A stretch of 64,000 bases of DNA from Certhia americana (Eukaryota; Chordata; Aves; Passeriformes; Certhiidae), in NCBI GenBank assembly GCA_018697195.1, contig CM031858.1, positions 109,306,944 to 109,370,943 of the forward strand, given 5' to 3'. Positions 1 to 13,631 of this stretch are shown in pieces; positions within the stretch are counted from its first letter, which is position 1; the number at the start of each line of letters is the position of its first letter. The position numbers were made by a program, and so were the translations under genes. The notes under the pieces were generated by a model. That model was not told the DNA's origin and made no database searches. It worked only from the letters and a program-made list of their open reading frames with translations.

Positions 1-3000
1 GATGGAAAAAAAAAAGAAAGGCTTTCCAGGCTGTCCTTACACCTAAAAAGATTCACAAGATCAAATTAGCTCTATAACTAACTAAAATTTCAGAAGTCTG
101 TGCCATTAAATAAAACAAGCCAACAAAAACCTCAATTCAGCTACATAGAGAAGGAAAATTTAATTCCTGAGAGCATTTTCCATCCCTCTCCCCACCCTGT
201 TTTGGAATAAAACACAAATATTCCAGATCTCTGTAGGAAAAGACTTGCGCCTCCAGCACCCAAAACCCTAGCAGATCACATCAAGAAAGTCACATTCTTG
301 AAGTCCATGTTCTGGAGTAGACCCTTGAACAGTACACCATTAATTCACAAAAGGCTATGAAACCATGTAGGATTTGCTATAAAGTTCTGTGAAACTGAAG
401 GCATCTCATTCGTTGAATTGATAAATGGCAAAAATCAAAATGTGCTTGCTCCTTTAAATGACAAAAGACAACTACAAAGTTTGTTGAAGTCAACAGAATG
501 ACTTGAAAATATTGGCTATAAATGTCTGTAGCATGTGACTCTAGTATTCATAAATTCCTGCTGTGGGTCTTTAACCATATCCAGCAGGCAAAATATTAAC
601 ACAGAAATAAATTAGATAAAGATGTGTAATTTCCATTCAAATTACATGGAAATCTGATTGCCCCTGGAATATGCATCTGCTAAGGAAAAAACACCTTCAT
701 ATTTATGGTTTTAAGACTGAAAGTCCAACAAATCACAGAGTGATTCATTACAAAACTGTATATATATGATCTTCAGCTGAAAAGCCTCAATAATTTATTA
801 AGTGAACCATTTACTGGATTTTTTTCCACATATGTCAAGAGAGTAAAATAAATTTTTTCATTTATACGATATTTTAGGTACAACAACTACGTCACAGAGA
901 CTCAGTGGCTTTGTTCACCTAGGAATTCTTGTAGAACAGTCTTTTGCTGAGAAAATGTAATACCTATTTTTCTTTGCTATTTTTTTTTAATATGAAAGCA
1001 TGGCACTTGGATTTGGTGGGGGTGAAGAGGCTTGTTGTTAGGAGGTTAGTTTTTTCTCTCTTTCCTCCCTGCTCTCATGGACATTAGTGATTCCATCCAG
1101 CACTAAATCACCATACAGGTGTTGAACCTTACAGTAGTGAATAAATAATAAAAAATTGCACACGAAGGTAGTAAAAAGTAGTTTCACTATTTGGTGAAGC
1201 TTCCTGCTACACTAGAAGCATAAGTAAATATAATTTTGGTGTCCTTATCTCCATATTACACACAAGTTGAGGGTTTGTCAATATTCTTCCAAGCTCTTTT
1301 GAACATTTATCAGTCAGCATTGGCAGCTGTGACAGGATGACTGCTCACTGAATACCAAATGCAGCAACACAAAGCTGTTATTCTTCCGCAAGTTATTACT
1401 TTGAAGTGATTATTTTTAAGATAAGTTTTCTACAAGTACTTAATTCAGACTTTCCTCCATCTGTGAGTTCTAGGAGGATGTAAAGTACTTTGATGCAAAT
1501 TGTATCTGTAAGCAGAACATGTAACAGGAATCTACCTGTGTAAGTGGATTTTTTGTATTGAAAAGGAATTTGATTATTCCCTAACATATCAAGGTCTTAT
1601 ATAAACTAATGTTTATACTAATGCTTATAATTAATAAACTGTAAATATTTTGGATGGAAGCTCATGCAGAATGTAATGGTATTCTTGGATTAACATATGG
1701 TTTTTACATATTTATAAAAAATCCAATTTTACTTTTATTAAGCAGATATTCTGCACCACACTGAATGCACAGAATGTCAAGGTTAGAGGTGAATAATTTC
1801 TTTAGGACATAGAAGTGCTTACTTCCAATAATTTAGGAGCTGAATGAGGGTGCAGTGGGAAGAAAAACACTTACCCTAAAGAATTGCAGGTGTGCATTTG
1901 GAATAGAACAGTTTCCATACCATTATACATTTTTGCATCTGAAGTGGTCTTTGTTTCTGCGCATTCTCCACTGCTAAGAGGGTGAATGAAAATAACTGAA
2001 GAATTAAAGACAAACCATGTTCCCATTAAAAAAAATCCTGATCATATTAAAAGGTTTTCTAATCATCCCATAGCAAATAAAATGTAATGATGGTATGAAT
2101 GCAATGAAGAAATTTTCTGGCTGTTAAAAATAATTGACTGGTTTTTGCTGATTACAAGACACACTTTTATAGCATATCTTGAAGATGCAGTTTCATCAAC
2201 TAGATGAAAAAAGATTAATTAGTTAATTGATTATAATTATTTGGGAAGATGCTGGAAATGGCTTTTATGTAATTTAGTTTCCTTTATTCTTGAAATAATG
2301 TACTCTAATGATAATAACTAAGATAAACCATTTCTTTTTTTCTTACAAAAAGAATCTATCTATAAATAAAATAAAATGTGGTTTCAGTGTCTGAGAAAAG
2401 AAATTTTTAAAGCTGTCTAGGGAGTGGGAAAACCCCACCTTTTAGCAGCTATAGAAGCAGCATATGGTATAAAATATTCCGTATAGCCAATGGCATTCTT
2501 CTAGGTGTACATGGCATAATATTTATCTAATCTAGTAAACAATAGTGATAATATATTTTCCCAGTTAATATTTAAAAACTTTTTCTGTTGTCTTATCCAT
2601 CAGTATTAGTTTTTTTCTGCATTATTTGGTCTCACTGCTATTTTCTTTGGTTCCAGTTAATATTGTTGCTACCTCTTAGCTGAGTAAAGGTTACCTTTAG
2701 ACTAACTTTTTGTTAGTGTTTACGATGCTGGAACTCAAATAAATACAAAAAGAAAGAAAACACAAAGGGATGCAGACACCTTTAAAGAAAATTCACTAAT
2801 AATGTAAATAAATACTGCTGCAAGTAACATTTACTCAACTCTATTCTTAATTACACCTTGAAATCTGTAAGCTTAAGTCTGTTGTTTCACTTAATTAGTC
2901 TTTTTCCTTTTAATTCAGCTTATATTTAGCTGGTTGTTTCCAGATCTCTATTGTTAAAATGGCAGAAGTTTAATTATATCTTGATTTGCATGGAAAAACA

Positions 3001-5073
3001 GCATCATTAATGGCATTACAAAAAGGAAAACATTCTCACTCTTTAAAGTAACACGGGTTTTGTAGCCCAATCTCTAAAAAGGTAATCCTACATCTGCTTT
3101 GTTTTATCCTGTTTAGAATCTTTGTGCTTCCTAATTGCTGTGCCACAGCACACACTAGTAATTAAGAGAAAAACTGAGGCTGATGGAAACCATTGATTTT
3201 GGATTTAAAACAATTAATTCCTCCAACTCACAATATGTGAGTGTTCATATTATTTGTTGTTATAGTTATTCAGGAACCAGTTGAGTCATTTATGCAAATA
3301 TCTGTGTATCTCCAAGAGTTCAGAGGATCTTTGAGTGAGTAATTAATTGTGGTAAACTTCTCATTTGAAATGGGTCATTCATTTTCCCACTTAGTCTTTT
3401 TATCATCAGAGGAGCCATGGTCATGGAATAGCATTTTTGTTAGATAAGCAGGCAGCTATAACACAGACACATAGAACTAACCTGAAGCCAGCACAGTTCA
3501 AATGTAAGATGAAGGGGCACCTAAAGACCTGGGGGAGCAAAGAAAACATAAAGCTTACCAGGAAACTTCATTGACATATCATCAGGAGTGTTATTTTCAA
3601 GCTTTTTTTATTAGAATTTGCATTGCGAGAAAGAATTTTGAAAGACGTAAAGAGGTCAGTACTTCTGCTTCTCAAGACATGGTCTCTCCAATGTGAGAAA
3701 CAGTGTCTGTAAGTATTTGAAATTTAACACATGAGTAATAGAGGCAGGCAGAAGCAGAAGCGGGAGTCAGTAATGAGTGTAAGGTGACAATAAGTAGGAA
3801 GGGACATAGCTGTGAAAGGCTTTAAAAGTGAGGAAAGGATCTTATGCTTGATTTGTTGGAAAGGGAAAAGCAACAAAAAGAGTGGGTGGTATCAAAGATT
3901 AGAAAATGTTCTTCAGAGAAGCATTAAGAGCAGAATGGATCTGTACTTATCATTAGACAACTGAGGTGAGAAAAGCCTGAATATTAACTGCATCTGAGTT
4001 TCCATGTCCGCAAGGACACTGGATTCTTAAGGAGACAAGGGATATCTAAATTATATGTCCTGCAAGGCAGTGAGGGAGGCTTGGGTAGAAATATCTCTTG
4101 GAGGTAGGAGTGAAGGTTTATTGGGATTTTCTCTGGTTCTTATTTAGTTTATTTCAACCAATCCAGAGCAATTTCCTTGGGGTCAGTTCTGCAATAAGGA
4201 GGCTCAGTTTGTTTTCATGATAAAAATGACATTTGAACGGACAAGGTCATTAAATTAAATAATTTTTGATTAAATAGAAAGTACATTTTCACCAGGAAAT
4301 CATTCCAATGAAAAATCTTTAACTATCTTAAAGTGAATATTTTGTAAGCAATAAAATATCTGACAAGGATTATAAAAAAAAAAGTGGTTTTGAATGATGA
4401 TACATTTTGCATGCAAACAAGACTGGGTCATGAATAAATTGATAATCCAAAAGAGACTACATTTGCATATTGTTAGTAATGACTAATCCATCAATATTTA
4501 GGAAAATATTCCTGAATCTAATTTTTTTTTTCTTTTTGTTTCTGAGTACTGCACATACCGTCAAAAAATTCTACTTTCTAAAATTGTAAATTAATATCGG
4601 TGCTGTCCTTACCAGTTTTTTTCTTCATCACAACTACTTTTCTTTTTCCTTCCCAATTTAATATAAGAAATTAAGTATAGCAAGCACTGTAACCTAGCCT
4701 ACAGAGAGCAAATGTGCAAAAACAATGCTGTAGGTAAAATATCCCTGAATTATTTCTGCCTTTGTGCACTATCAAGAACCACAGTTAGTGACACTATTTG
4801 TACATATTCTTTTAAGTGACCTCAGGTTATTTTAGGAAATTTTGCAAATAAATAGGGGCTCATAAATTCTGTAGATTATATTGAGAGAGCAAGAAAGAAT
4901 CTGAAGAAACTGGTAATCCTCTACCTCTTCATTGAAGCTTTGAATCACAGAATTTAGTTGGTAACAAGAGCTTGCTACTGGAATTTTGATAATGATCACC
5001 TGTATTTACAGTCCTAATCTGTGATGGACTGCACTTGGAAATAATTCTCATTCTGGGGCTTACCTTTCATTAA
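1..5073. other. Unique AT-rich non-coding stretch, no gene seen
   Basis: No frame here is longer than about 63 codons and none resembles a known protein. No CR1 or LTR sequence was recognised. A purine-rich piece (about 3640-4010) is less AT-biased than its surroundings and could be an old decayed repeat, but I could not name it. A small cluster of TAATTA-like homeodomain cores sits near 2215-2245. There is otherwise nothing I can support. Confidence 0.6.
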
Positions 5074-6235
5074 AACACAAAATCATTTAGGATGGAAAAG
5101 ACTCTTAATATCATCAAATCCAGCCATTAACCTAGGGCCACAGAGTCCACCACTAAACCATGTCCTTAAGCACCACATCTTTATGTCTGAAATAACTCCA
5201 GGGGCAGTGACTTGACCACTTCCCTGGGCAGGGCAGCCTGTTCTGATGCTTGACAGCCCCTTCAGAGAAGAATTTTCTTTTTTTAATGCCAATTCTAAAC
5301 CTCCTCTGGCACAGCTTAAGGTTGTTTCCTTTTATCCTATCATTTGTTGTTTGGGAAAAGAACCATCTCATCTCTACAACTTTCTTTCAAATAGTTATAA
5401 AGAACAATAAGGTTTCCCCAAACCTCTGTTTCTCCAGACTAAACACCCTCAGCTCCCTCAGGTGCATCTTCTAAGACTTGTATTCCTTCATCAGCTTTGT
5501 TGCCCTTCTCTGAATGTGCTCCAGCACCTCAATGTCCTTCTTGCAGTGAGGGGTCCAAAACTGAACAGAGGATTCAAGATGCAGCCTCATCTGTGCTGAG
5601 TACATAGGGGTAATCATTTCCCTGATTCTGCTGGCCTGATTCTGATTCACAGTAGTTGTGATACAGGCCAGGATGTCATTGGTCTTCTTGGCCACCTGAG
5701 CACACTGGTGGCTCATATTCAGTCAGATGCTGACCAGCATCTCCAGATTCTTTCCCACTAGGCAGCTTTCCAGACACTCTGCCCCAAGCCTGTAACACTG
5801 CGTGGGTTTATTGTGACACAAGGACAGGACCTGGAACTTCACCTGTTTGCACCTCATAAAACTGGCCTTGGCCCATCAATTCAGCCTCTCCAGATCACTC
5901 TTCAGAGCTTTATTGCCCTCCAGCAGATCAACACTCCCACCCAGCAAGGTGTTGTCTGTGAACTGACTGAGGATGCACTTACTGTCCTTATTATCGATGA
6001 CATTATTAAACACAACTGGCCCCATACTGAGCCCCAGGGCTGAATTCCATTAACTTTGTGGATGTAGGCGTTCAGACTGTTTATTATCCAGAAAAGAGCA
6101 CACCCATCCAAGCTATGAGTACCATTTTCTTCACAAGAATGCTGTGGAAACCAGTGTCAAAGGCTTCACTATGTAAAGTCTGTGAAGTCAATGTGATACC
6201 CACAACCTTTCCCACTTACATCAAACAACTTTTAT
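5074..6235 (-). mobile_element. CR1 non-LTR retrotransposon, 5'-truncated, antisense
   Basis: This is the longest CR1 copy in the window that keeps its 3' end. On the minus strand it runs from inside the ORF2 reverse transcriptase region (near 6235) to the 3' terminus near 5074, where the plus strand shows the AATCATTTAGGATGGAAAAG form of the CR1 tail. The order of recognisable blocks matches CR1 throughout. Many substitutions, frame changes and stops show it is dead. 5' truncation is the normal result of CR1 target-primed insertion. It belongs to the same 3'-end subfamily as the plus-strand copy at 61000-61556. Confidence 0.92.
5153..6230 (-). pseudogene. CR1 ORF2 remnant (end of reverse transcriptase and C-terminal region)
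   Basis: Conceptual translation in shifting minus-strand frames gives recognisable CR1 ORF2 pieces. Near 5920-6060 lies the stretch around the polymerase active site; the usual FADD box reads as F-T-D-N, so the second catalytic aspartate is lost. At 5471-5716 there is a 'CAQVAKK..ILACI' and '[17 protein letters not shown]' segment. At 5153-5371 there is the C-terminal 'FFSQTTNDR..GNNLKL' segment, ending at the family's usual D-M-V-stop position. Frameshifts separate the blocks. It encodes nothing functional now. Confidence 0.85.
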
Positions 6236-8787
6236 GATGCACCATTACAACTTCTGTATGTATTTAGACTATTTTGCATATACTTACTTCCTTCTTATGT
6301 AGTATCCATAGATATATCTATAGACAGCCTGCTTTTCTCTTCTTTGAGAAACATTTTTCAAGTATGTTTGTTGTCATGTTCTTTATCTTTTGATGTCTCT
6401 GGATATGGTGGAACTGTTTTGCAATAGCAAGTGGTAGACTTCACCAGACAATTTGTCCACCTTTTATGTGGAACTATTTTTTCCATGGGATGATTTTATA
6501 TATAAATGTGATTTCAATTGTCAGATATGTTTTCAGATTTTTAGGTTCAGATCTCTTGCACGTACCAGAGAAAAATATATCATGCCAGCCCAGTATCACT
6601 GATAATCAATTAATGTAAAAGGTCCTGCTCTGCCCCTTCTATACCCATCTTGTCTTTTAAAACATACTCTGAGAGACTCAGATCTGAAGCAAGTGGTACA
6701 AGTAGAGGTTAGTGGGTTGCAGCCTTTAATTACCTGTGATATCCTGGAGGACTAATGACACTCTACCACACAGATGCCTGCAGAGATCATTACTTCCCCT
6801 TTAGAAAGACTAATTATCTCTAACATGATGAACTATGCCACCTAGCATACAGAAATTATTACTTCAGTTTAAAAATCAAAAATCAGGAAACAAAGATGTT
6901 CTGCTTTTTTTTTTTTTTGCACAGTTGTTTGCTTTATGTTTTTCTATGATTGGTGATATTGCATAAAGATTGTATTAACAATACAATGTTCACATCTAAT
7001 ATGAAGATACTTACTGGAATATATTCATGAACTGCTTTCACTGGGGCCACTTCATCTCAATTGCATGAGACACTGGTGCATGAGATCTTTCATATTAGTG
7101 GGTGCTAAATGAACTAGGTGAAGCCTTAGGCTACACAGTACCACAGAATTACCTAATGTGACTATATCCTAAAGCAATGCATGCCCTGCTACATCTTATG
7201 ACTAAATTGTCTCATGAATATGCAAAATGTGGTTAAATTGTGGAGAATACAAAATTATTTACAATTCAAATATCATCACCCAAATGCATATTAAAATTAA
7301 TGGCTTTTGGATAAATGCTAATGAATAGGAAATAATTCTGCTTAAAAAATATTCATACATCAATAATTGATGTATTTTTCTTTTGAAACTAAGTAGCTTC
7401 ATTTCCAGTTAGAATAGAAACAATAACACACTAGTTATTTGTACTAAATGGTCTTTTATCAGAGCTTATATTTATGCCCACATATTGCTTTTCTGTTTCT
7501 CAACATGGCCTCAGTCAGAATTATTTTATGCATAATTAGTTTTTGCACATACAGATCAATACCTTAGCACAAACACTACACACTACTAGATTGGGCATGC
7601 TAACTGCCAAGAATTCATAATACAGATATTGACCAAAAAGTGAAAAGTACACATTCTTCAGCATATGTGTGTGTGTATGTGCTCTTTGGTGGCAGGGATG
7701 AAGTCCTGAATGATGGGGGGGAAAAAAAACCACAAGAAATCAGGAAATTTCTGAAGTTATCATCCTAAAATGCACACTTACACTCAACCCTGGAATAGCA
7801 CAAGCCAACATCTACCATATGTGATTCTGCTTTTCAAATGTCAGTTTCTTTACATGTGGTTTTGTGATGACTAAGAAGACAAATCCCTGGCTACCAGTGT
7901 GCAAAATGGTCAATTGCTATAGTTCAAGTCAGATAATTTAACATGCAATATGGTTCAGTAGAAAATATTCTAAGCAGGAAAGTGATAACTGAAAAAGTTA
8001 ATCTAGTCATTCAGACATGTTCATAAATAACATAGAATCACTGAGAAGCATAAAGAGAATTCATTTTTTGCAAATATGCCATGTTCCACTTTTCAAATTC
8101 CCAGTTAATAATCAATTAAACGTACTTCTTGAATTGTTTAGGTGAACAAATTCAAGAACAGGAACTAAATGAAATAAAAGTATACTCCATTTCACTTTTC
8201 ATTAAAACTGAATTTTTATCTCAGCTTTAGGAAACAGAGGCAAAGATAGGTTTATGTTGGTAATGTAACCTGCAAAATCTCATTACTTCATGATGGTTTG
8301 GGCAAACTGTTTAGAGAGACCAGATATACAGAGTCATTTCCAATGAAACACTGTTGGACATCCACCTGTGCTATGGCTGGATTTTGTCTCCCCTGCGACT
8401 CTGCTGTGCTAGGCTCTGGTTCCCAGGAGCACTCTCTGCTAGAGAAAGGCAACTCACGTGCAACCATCTTTCTGAAACAATTGCACGGAATGAGGCACCT
8501 GGGAACAAACTGCAAATTTCTGTTCCTCATACACCAAATTGTTCAGAAATCCTTTTTTTTTTTTTTACAACCCAAATCTGTGTTGCCTTAGGCTGCACTG
8601 GCATCTATGGTTCTGAATTTTAGCAGATTCTTCCTTAGTACGTATATCAATTTTTTTCCTGGCTATACAAGAAAAACATCATATATTCCTCCATCATCTT
8701 AGTGAAAAATAATAAAGTAATATCATCAGCAACACAGACTGTATTTCAGCAAAAGAGAATTTCTGCAAGGCACCAGAAAGTAAATGA

Positions 8788-8820
8788 CACTTTACAACAA
8801 TTTTCAATTATTGTAAAGTG
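8788..8820. repeat. Inverted repeat, 10-bp perfect arms
   Basis: The arms CACTTTACAA (8788-8797) and TTGTAAAGTG (8811-8820) are perfectly complementary around a 13-base AT-rich loop. No flanking coding or repeat context explains it. Function unknown. Confidence 0.7.
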
Positions 8821-9589
8821 ATCCACTCCCATTCCCTCATGGATTTTTGATATCCATGGTGTAGGTCTGGTTATAGTAGTTAAATACTGTTGCAGCCTAA
8901 CAAATCTATCTTGGCGATTTTAGTCTGATTGTTAGTGTTGAAGCAAATACTATTTATGTCTCAAGAGTGATTAGAATACTTTCTACCAAGTATGTTTCTG
9001 AACTATTTCTGATTTAAGTTTTTTTATTTCAATTAACAAAAACCAAAAAACAGTGATGAGAAAATGATGGAGAAATAATGGTTTATGAGACCACTATATC
9101 CCATCTCACAATTTTTTCTTCTACTGAATATACCAGAGTGGTCCTCAGATGTGATCACACCTAAGACTTAGAATCAACATATTAGCACAAAATTTCCTTG
9201 CAATTAACTGTAAAGAATTACCAATTCATATTCTGCCATGATATTTTTGTAGCCTATTCACATTGTCCAGTGGAAAAGGAATATCAGTGTACTTGTATTG
9301 AGAAATATTCCTTCTACATGTGTAAACTAATATCTAAGGATGACCTCCTGATGTGTGTTTCATAATGTCAAGATCACTTCAATGGATTTGTGATAATCTG
9401 CCTATAAAGAATCTGAAAAAGAATCTAAAAAATGTCTTAATCCTATAAATCACTTTCAGACTAACATTCCAATGAATAGATATCCACCCAATGGATATGG
9501 TGGATACATTCCACACTTTAAATTCAGAAGTTCCCAGAGAAGTACGCCAAAAAATAAAAACAATTTCCCCAAACCAACCTCTCCACTTC

Positions 9590-9735
9590 CTTTGCAAAAA
9601 ACACAAAAAAGCCCCCCGCAAAACAAAACAAAAAATTCAAAATAAATAAGCAAAAATGTTTGAAAGTACACTGTGGGGAAAAAAAACCAAACAACCTAAA
9701 CAAGAAAACAAAACCAAAACAAAAATAACAAAGGT
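9590..9735. repeat. A-rich low-complexity tract
   Basis: The plus strand is dominated by A with scattered C (CAAAACAAAACAAAA-like runs). It produces several spurious K/N/T-rich or F-rich frames on both strands. It could be the decayed A-rich remains of an insertion, but no element is recognisable on either side. Confidence 0.7.
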
Positions 9736-11342
9736 ACTGTTTCCAAATAAATGTTTTCTTTTATGTTTCTTATTAAAACTTAAGTACTTGAAGCCACTTA
9801 AAATGAACATTTTTGCAGTCCACTTATTTGGAGAAGTGAAAATAAAAATATACTCTACATACAGAAAATATAGATATTTACAGTATACATAATTCTATGC
9901 AGTAATTTTCAGTTCTCTTTTGAATGTGTTTGTAGTGTGCTGCAGAGTTTTGATCATGAATGAGGCAGAGCAACATTCAAATCCAAAGAATTCTGTCTCT
10001 ATTAAAATTACAGTAGTAAAATATTCTGCTTATGACCTTGGCAATATGTTAGGCTTTTTTCTTGACTTTCCAATATTTCCTATGAAAAATATGATAAAAA
10101 TATTTTAAAGAAAATAAATTAAAGCAAAGCAGTTAAATGACTTAGCTCAAGGCAGAAAAGAACTCTCCATCTCAATTTTTTACTGAAAGGAATGGTGTCT
10201 GATTAAATTTTGTATTTCATGCACCAGAAAGGATGCTTTCAGTAATCCAAATCTTTGATCAGCTAGAAGCTGACTGGAGACCATGCAATCTTTGGAGACA
10301 AAAATAAATGAAATGTCTCCAAACAGCTGAAAACCAACTTACTCACTTAGGGGAGTGATAAACCAGGTTTTGAATTTGATTTTTTATCATGATAAAAGTG
10401 CTCTAGTAATCTTTAAAAAAAAAATTACAGGACATAGAGGAATCTCATGCACTCAGTAGGTCATATCAAAAAGCAACAGGCACAACAGATTGTGAGGCTG
10501 AATGATTATGTTACTCAGAAAATGTGTTGTAATCAGACTTCTGTGATATAATAAATTGATATGTAAGTGGTTACTTTCTAAAGCTAATTTCTCTGATCTG
10601 AAGTCAATTTTATATACAAAATGTGAACTGAGGGCATTGTGCTTCTGTTAGGTTTCTGCTTACATTTCATGTCTGTATTTTGTTATTTTTAGAGTGGAAA
10701 TATGTTCAATTTAATACTAAATGAATATAAAGTAGTTCCATCAGTGCATGAGAGTGTGACTCAGGACACTACTGGGAATAAATAAGGGAATGAAGTAAGA
10801 AGCCATTTTGGCTGGTTTTTATGGTATAATGGGATACAATGGAATGAAGATTCAGATTCTTGTGGTGTTTGGTTTGGTTTGGTTTGATTTTTTTATTTCC
10901 TTTTCTTGATATTTCTAATCTAACACAGAGTTGTTTTCTCTCAAAACAGTGGAAAAAAAGAAAATGTGGAAATCGTGCCATTACACCTTTCAACAACATT
11001 TTGTCAAAATGTTGCCTTAGGAAAAAGTGTATGTAACAGTAAAATCTGAAGACGTCAATGGGAATTGCAGGGACAATATTGGTTAAGAGTAAAGCCCAGA
11101 ATTGCTCATTTGCTCATCATTATACTACTCTGAAATTAGCTGAAAACAGTAAAACTGAGCACACTATTGAGATGCTGGCTTTGGCCTCCAGACCTTGTAA
11201 ATAACGTTCAGGGTTCTGGATGCAGCAGCACTTTTGGCTGGGTTAGATTGGAAATCAGCTTTTGCTATGTCCTGCTCTCAGTTTCAGAAATATGTCCAGA
11301 AAATTTAGGTTCTTGCACTAAGGTGAATAACTTGATGGAACT

Positions 11343-11367
11343 TTTGGAATACCTAAGGTATTCCAAA
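11343..11367. repeat. Inverted repeat, 11-bp perfect arms, 3-base loop
   Basis: TTTGGAATACC (11343-11353) is followed by TAA and the exact reverse complement GGTATTCCAAA (11357-11367). It lies 12 bases upstream of a tandem duplication. Confidence 0.8.
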
Positions 11368-11379
11368 GCTTGTTTGTCC

Positions 11380-11480
11380 CATTTAAAATGTTACTCCTAC
11401 CATGGTACTCTTTTTTCATGGCAACCCATTTTTCATTTTTCATTTAAAATGTTACTCCTATCATGGTACCCTTTTTTCAT
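11380..11480. repeat. Two-copy direct repeat, 40-base units, period 61
   Basis: Copy 1 (11380-11419) and copy 2 (11441-11480) share a 40-base unit beginning CATTTAAAATGTTACTCCTA with two mismatches. A 21-base T-rich piece separates them. The high identity suggests a fairly recent local duplication. Confidence 0.85.
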
Positions 11481-13437
11481 TCCAGGGTAAATGTTCAATG
11501 CTCTGTATTACTTTTTCTGTGTACAGCATCAAAACTCCAAGGACAAAAGGATGCAGGGGAGTGTTCAGGAATATAAATCAATAAGGATCAACTCCATAAT
11601 TCTATGTCTGACCTAACAAACCTCCTTCCATCAGAGTCCAGTGCTAATTAGCATTAGGTCAAGCCAAATTAAAAAGACTCTGCAGCTTTAAGTCCCACCT
11701 TATTCCCTGAGTAAGTTTGCTGGGGTAGCAGCAAGAAGCATGGTGCAAATGCCATCCAAAAACTTAGATAATGGGATGCTTACACTTGCATCCCAGATTG
11801 TTTGTTTGGAGAGAAGTACATGAAAGAAATATAATAAAACACGGGCACTGACCTGATTGGAATAAAGCATATGTATTTATTATGTGTCAAAATGGAATCC
11901 TATTTACCTTCATGGTAAAATCATGTTAGCCCTCTTGCTATGAGTCTTCTACCATATTCAAAGACGGTTCCATAGAAACTTGTCATTTGATAATATCAGA
12001 AAGGAAGAACAGCATATCCTGTTTACACAGATCAAAGTATCTGAAGCATGGATGAGCAAAATCTCTTTTAAAGGTTGGATGACATCTCAACATCCAGATT
12101 AGATAGCAGAGAATGGACTCGCACTCCAGTCTTCCAACATATAAACCTTTACGTTCCAGTTTGTTTCTCTGTTCTTATCTTATTAGTTCTCTGTGAGATG
12201 TTCTCACTGAATGGAAGCTGTAAACTAGCATAGAGATTTTCATATATATAACCTTTCCCCAAATACAGAACAAAGTTTTGTCTAAAATCCTAACATATCT
12301 TCCACTGAAACAGTTCATTACAGCAGTCTTATAGTTGTAATCAAAAAGTTTAAAAATAATAGTTCATGGTAAGACAGCAACCAGAGATGATAAATAAGAA
12401 ATTATGAGGTACATGTTCTGTCAGCAATGAAAACAAGCAAGTGAACGTATGATTTGTCACTATATCATTGACACTTGGGTAAATAAGCACTTTGGGAACA
12501 ATCCTTTAGGGATCAATTAAAAAATATGCCCCAAATTATGAAATGAAGCTCCAATAATGGGCTCAAACTTCCTCAGCCATAGTACGCAGCGTAATGAAGA
12601 GTAAAAATGGAAAATGTTGCTGATAAAGAGCTTTTATGCTTAAGTCTTCTACATTCAATTAAAGAGGCAAAAATAATATACACTAAGGACTAGATTCATT
12701 AGAAGGACTAAATTCCTCTTTAGGCAACCATTTCCAAAAAAGAGTATTTTGCTGCAGATTCCCTGGAAGAGAAGACTTTTATTTTGGCTAGGAGAGCATT
12801 CTGAGTAAAGGGAAAAGAAAAATTACATGAGAGTTAGACACTTCCAGTTTTCTTCTGTCATTGGATGTTTACCAGATTTCTATCAAGTGTGTTGTGAATG
12901 CAGTTCTTCAGCAGCAATCCCTTAAAATGGCCTTATCCTGCACCTAGAAATGTGTTAATTTCTAAATGAAAGAAGTTGTCCCAGGGGATATGGAAAACAT
13001 ATGTTAAAATGCAAATGTGAAAGAAACAAAGAAAGGTCAAGAATGGAAAGAACTTTGTGTGCTGTTAGCACAGAAGAGATGCCAGGTGCTGAGCACCCAG
13101 AAGATATAAATTAGAAGCAAAATTTGGAGCCCTTCTGTTACATAGCTAAAGAAGAAGAAAGGAGTCACTTACTTAATGAAAGGAACCATGAAAGATGCAG
13201 GAATAGACTCAAAAAGGGATAAAATACGACTCAGAAAAAGGTAAGATTTGAAAAATACATACAGCATGTAGGATGCAAAAAATAGGGCCATTAGAATGAG
13301 AAATGATAGGATGAAGACAAGATTTAGAGAATGCCTGAAATCCTGCTGGAAAATATACTAACAGAATAACAGCAAGGGAAAACCTGAGCTACAGAAAAGA
13401 CTTTCTATATTTGAACGGATGAAGAGATTGTGAGTTT

Positions 13438-13631
13438 ACGATGTTGGGCACTAGAGCAGTCTCCCTAGGGAAGTGGTCACAGCACCAGCCTGACAGAGTT
13501 CAAAAAGTGTTTGGACAATCCTCTTGGCTACACAGTGTGACTCTTGGGGAGGGTGCTGCGCAGGGCCAGGAGTTGGACTTGAGGGTTCTTGTGGGTCTCT
13601 TCCAACTCAGAATATCCTGTGTCAGTCTGTG
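13438..13631 (+). mobile_element. CR1 3'-end fragment, sense
   Basis: The segment carries the neoavian CR1 3' block: a CCTAGGGAAGTGGTCACAGC-type start, 'cctgacagagttcaaaaagtgtttggaca', then 'gggccaggagttggact', 'gtgggtctcttccaactcag' and a degenerate ATTCTATG-type tail. It is truncated to about 190 bases. The 72-codon frame over it is a by-product. Same subfamily as 39615-39826 and 63208-63650. Confidence 0.9.

Larger units (their letters stand above)
6236..13437. other. Unique AT-rich stretch, no gene seen
   Basis: No frame here resembles a known protein. The longest (107 codons at 11167-11490) overlaps a tandem duplication and has no splice context I trust. Local features listed separately are the hairpin at 8788, the A-rich tract at 9590, and the hairpin and duplication at 11343-11480. 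A (GGTTT)n-like run lies at about 10867-10887, a short GT run near 7663, and a purine-rich stretch at about 13000-13420 that I could not identify. Confidence 0.55.
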
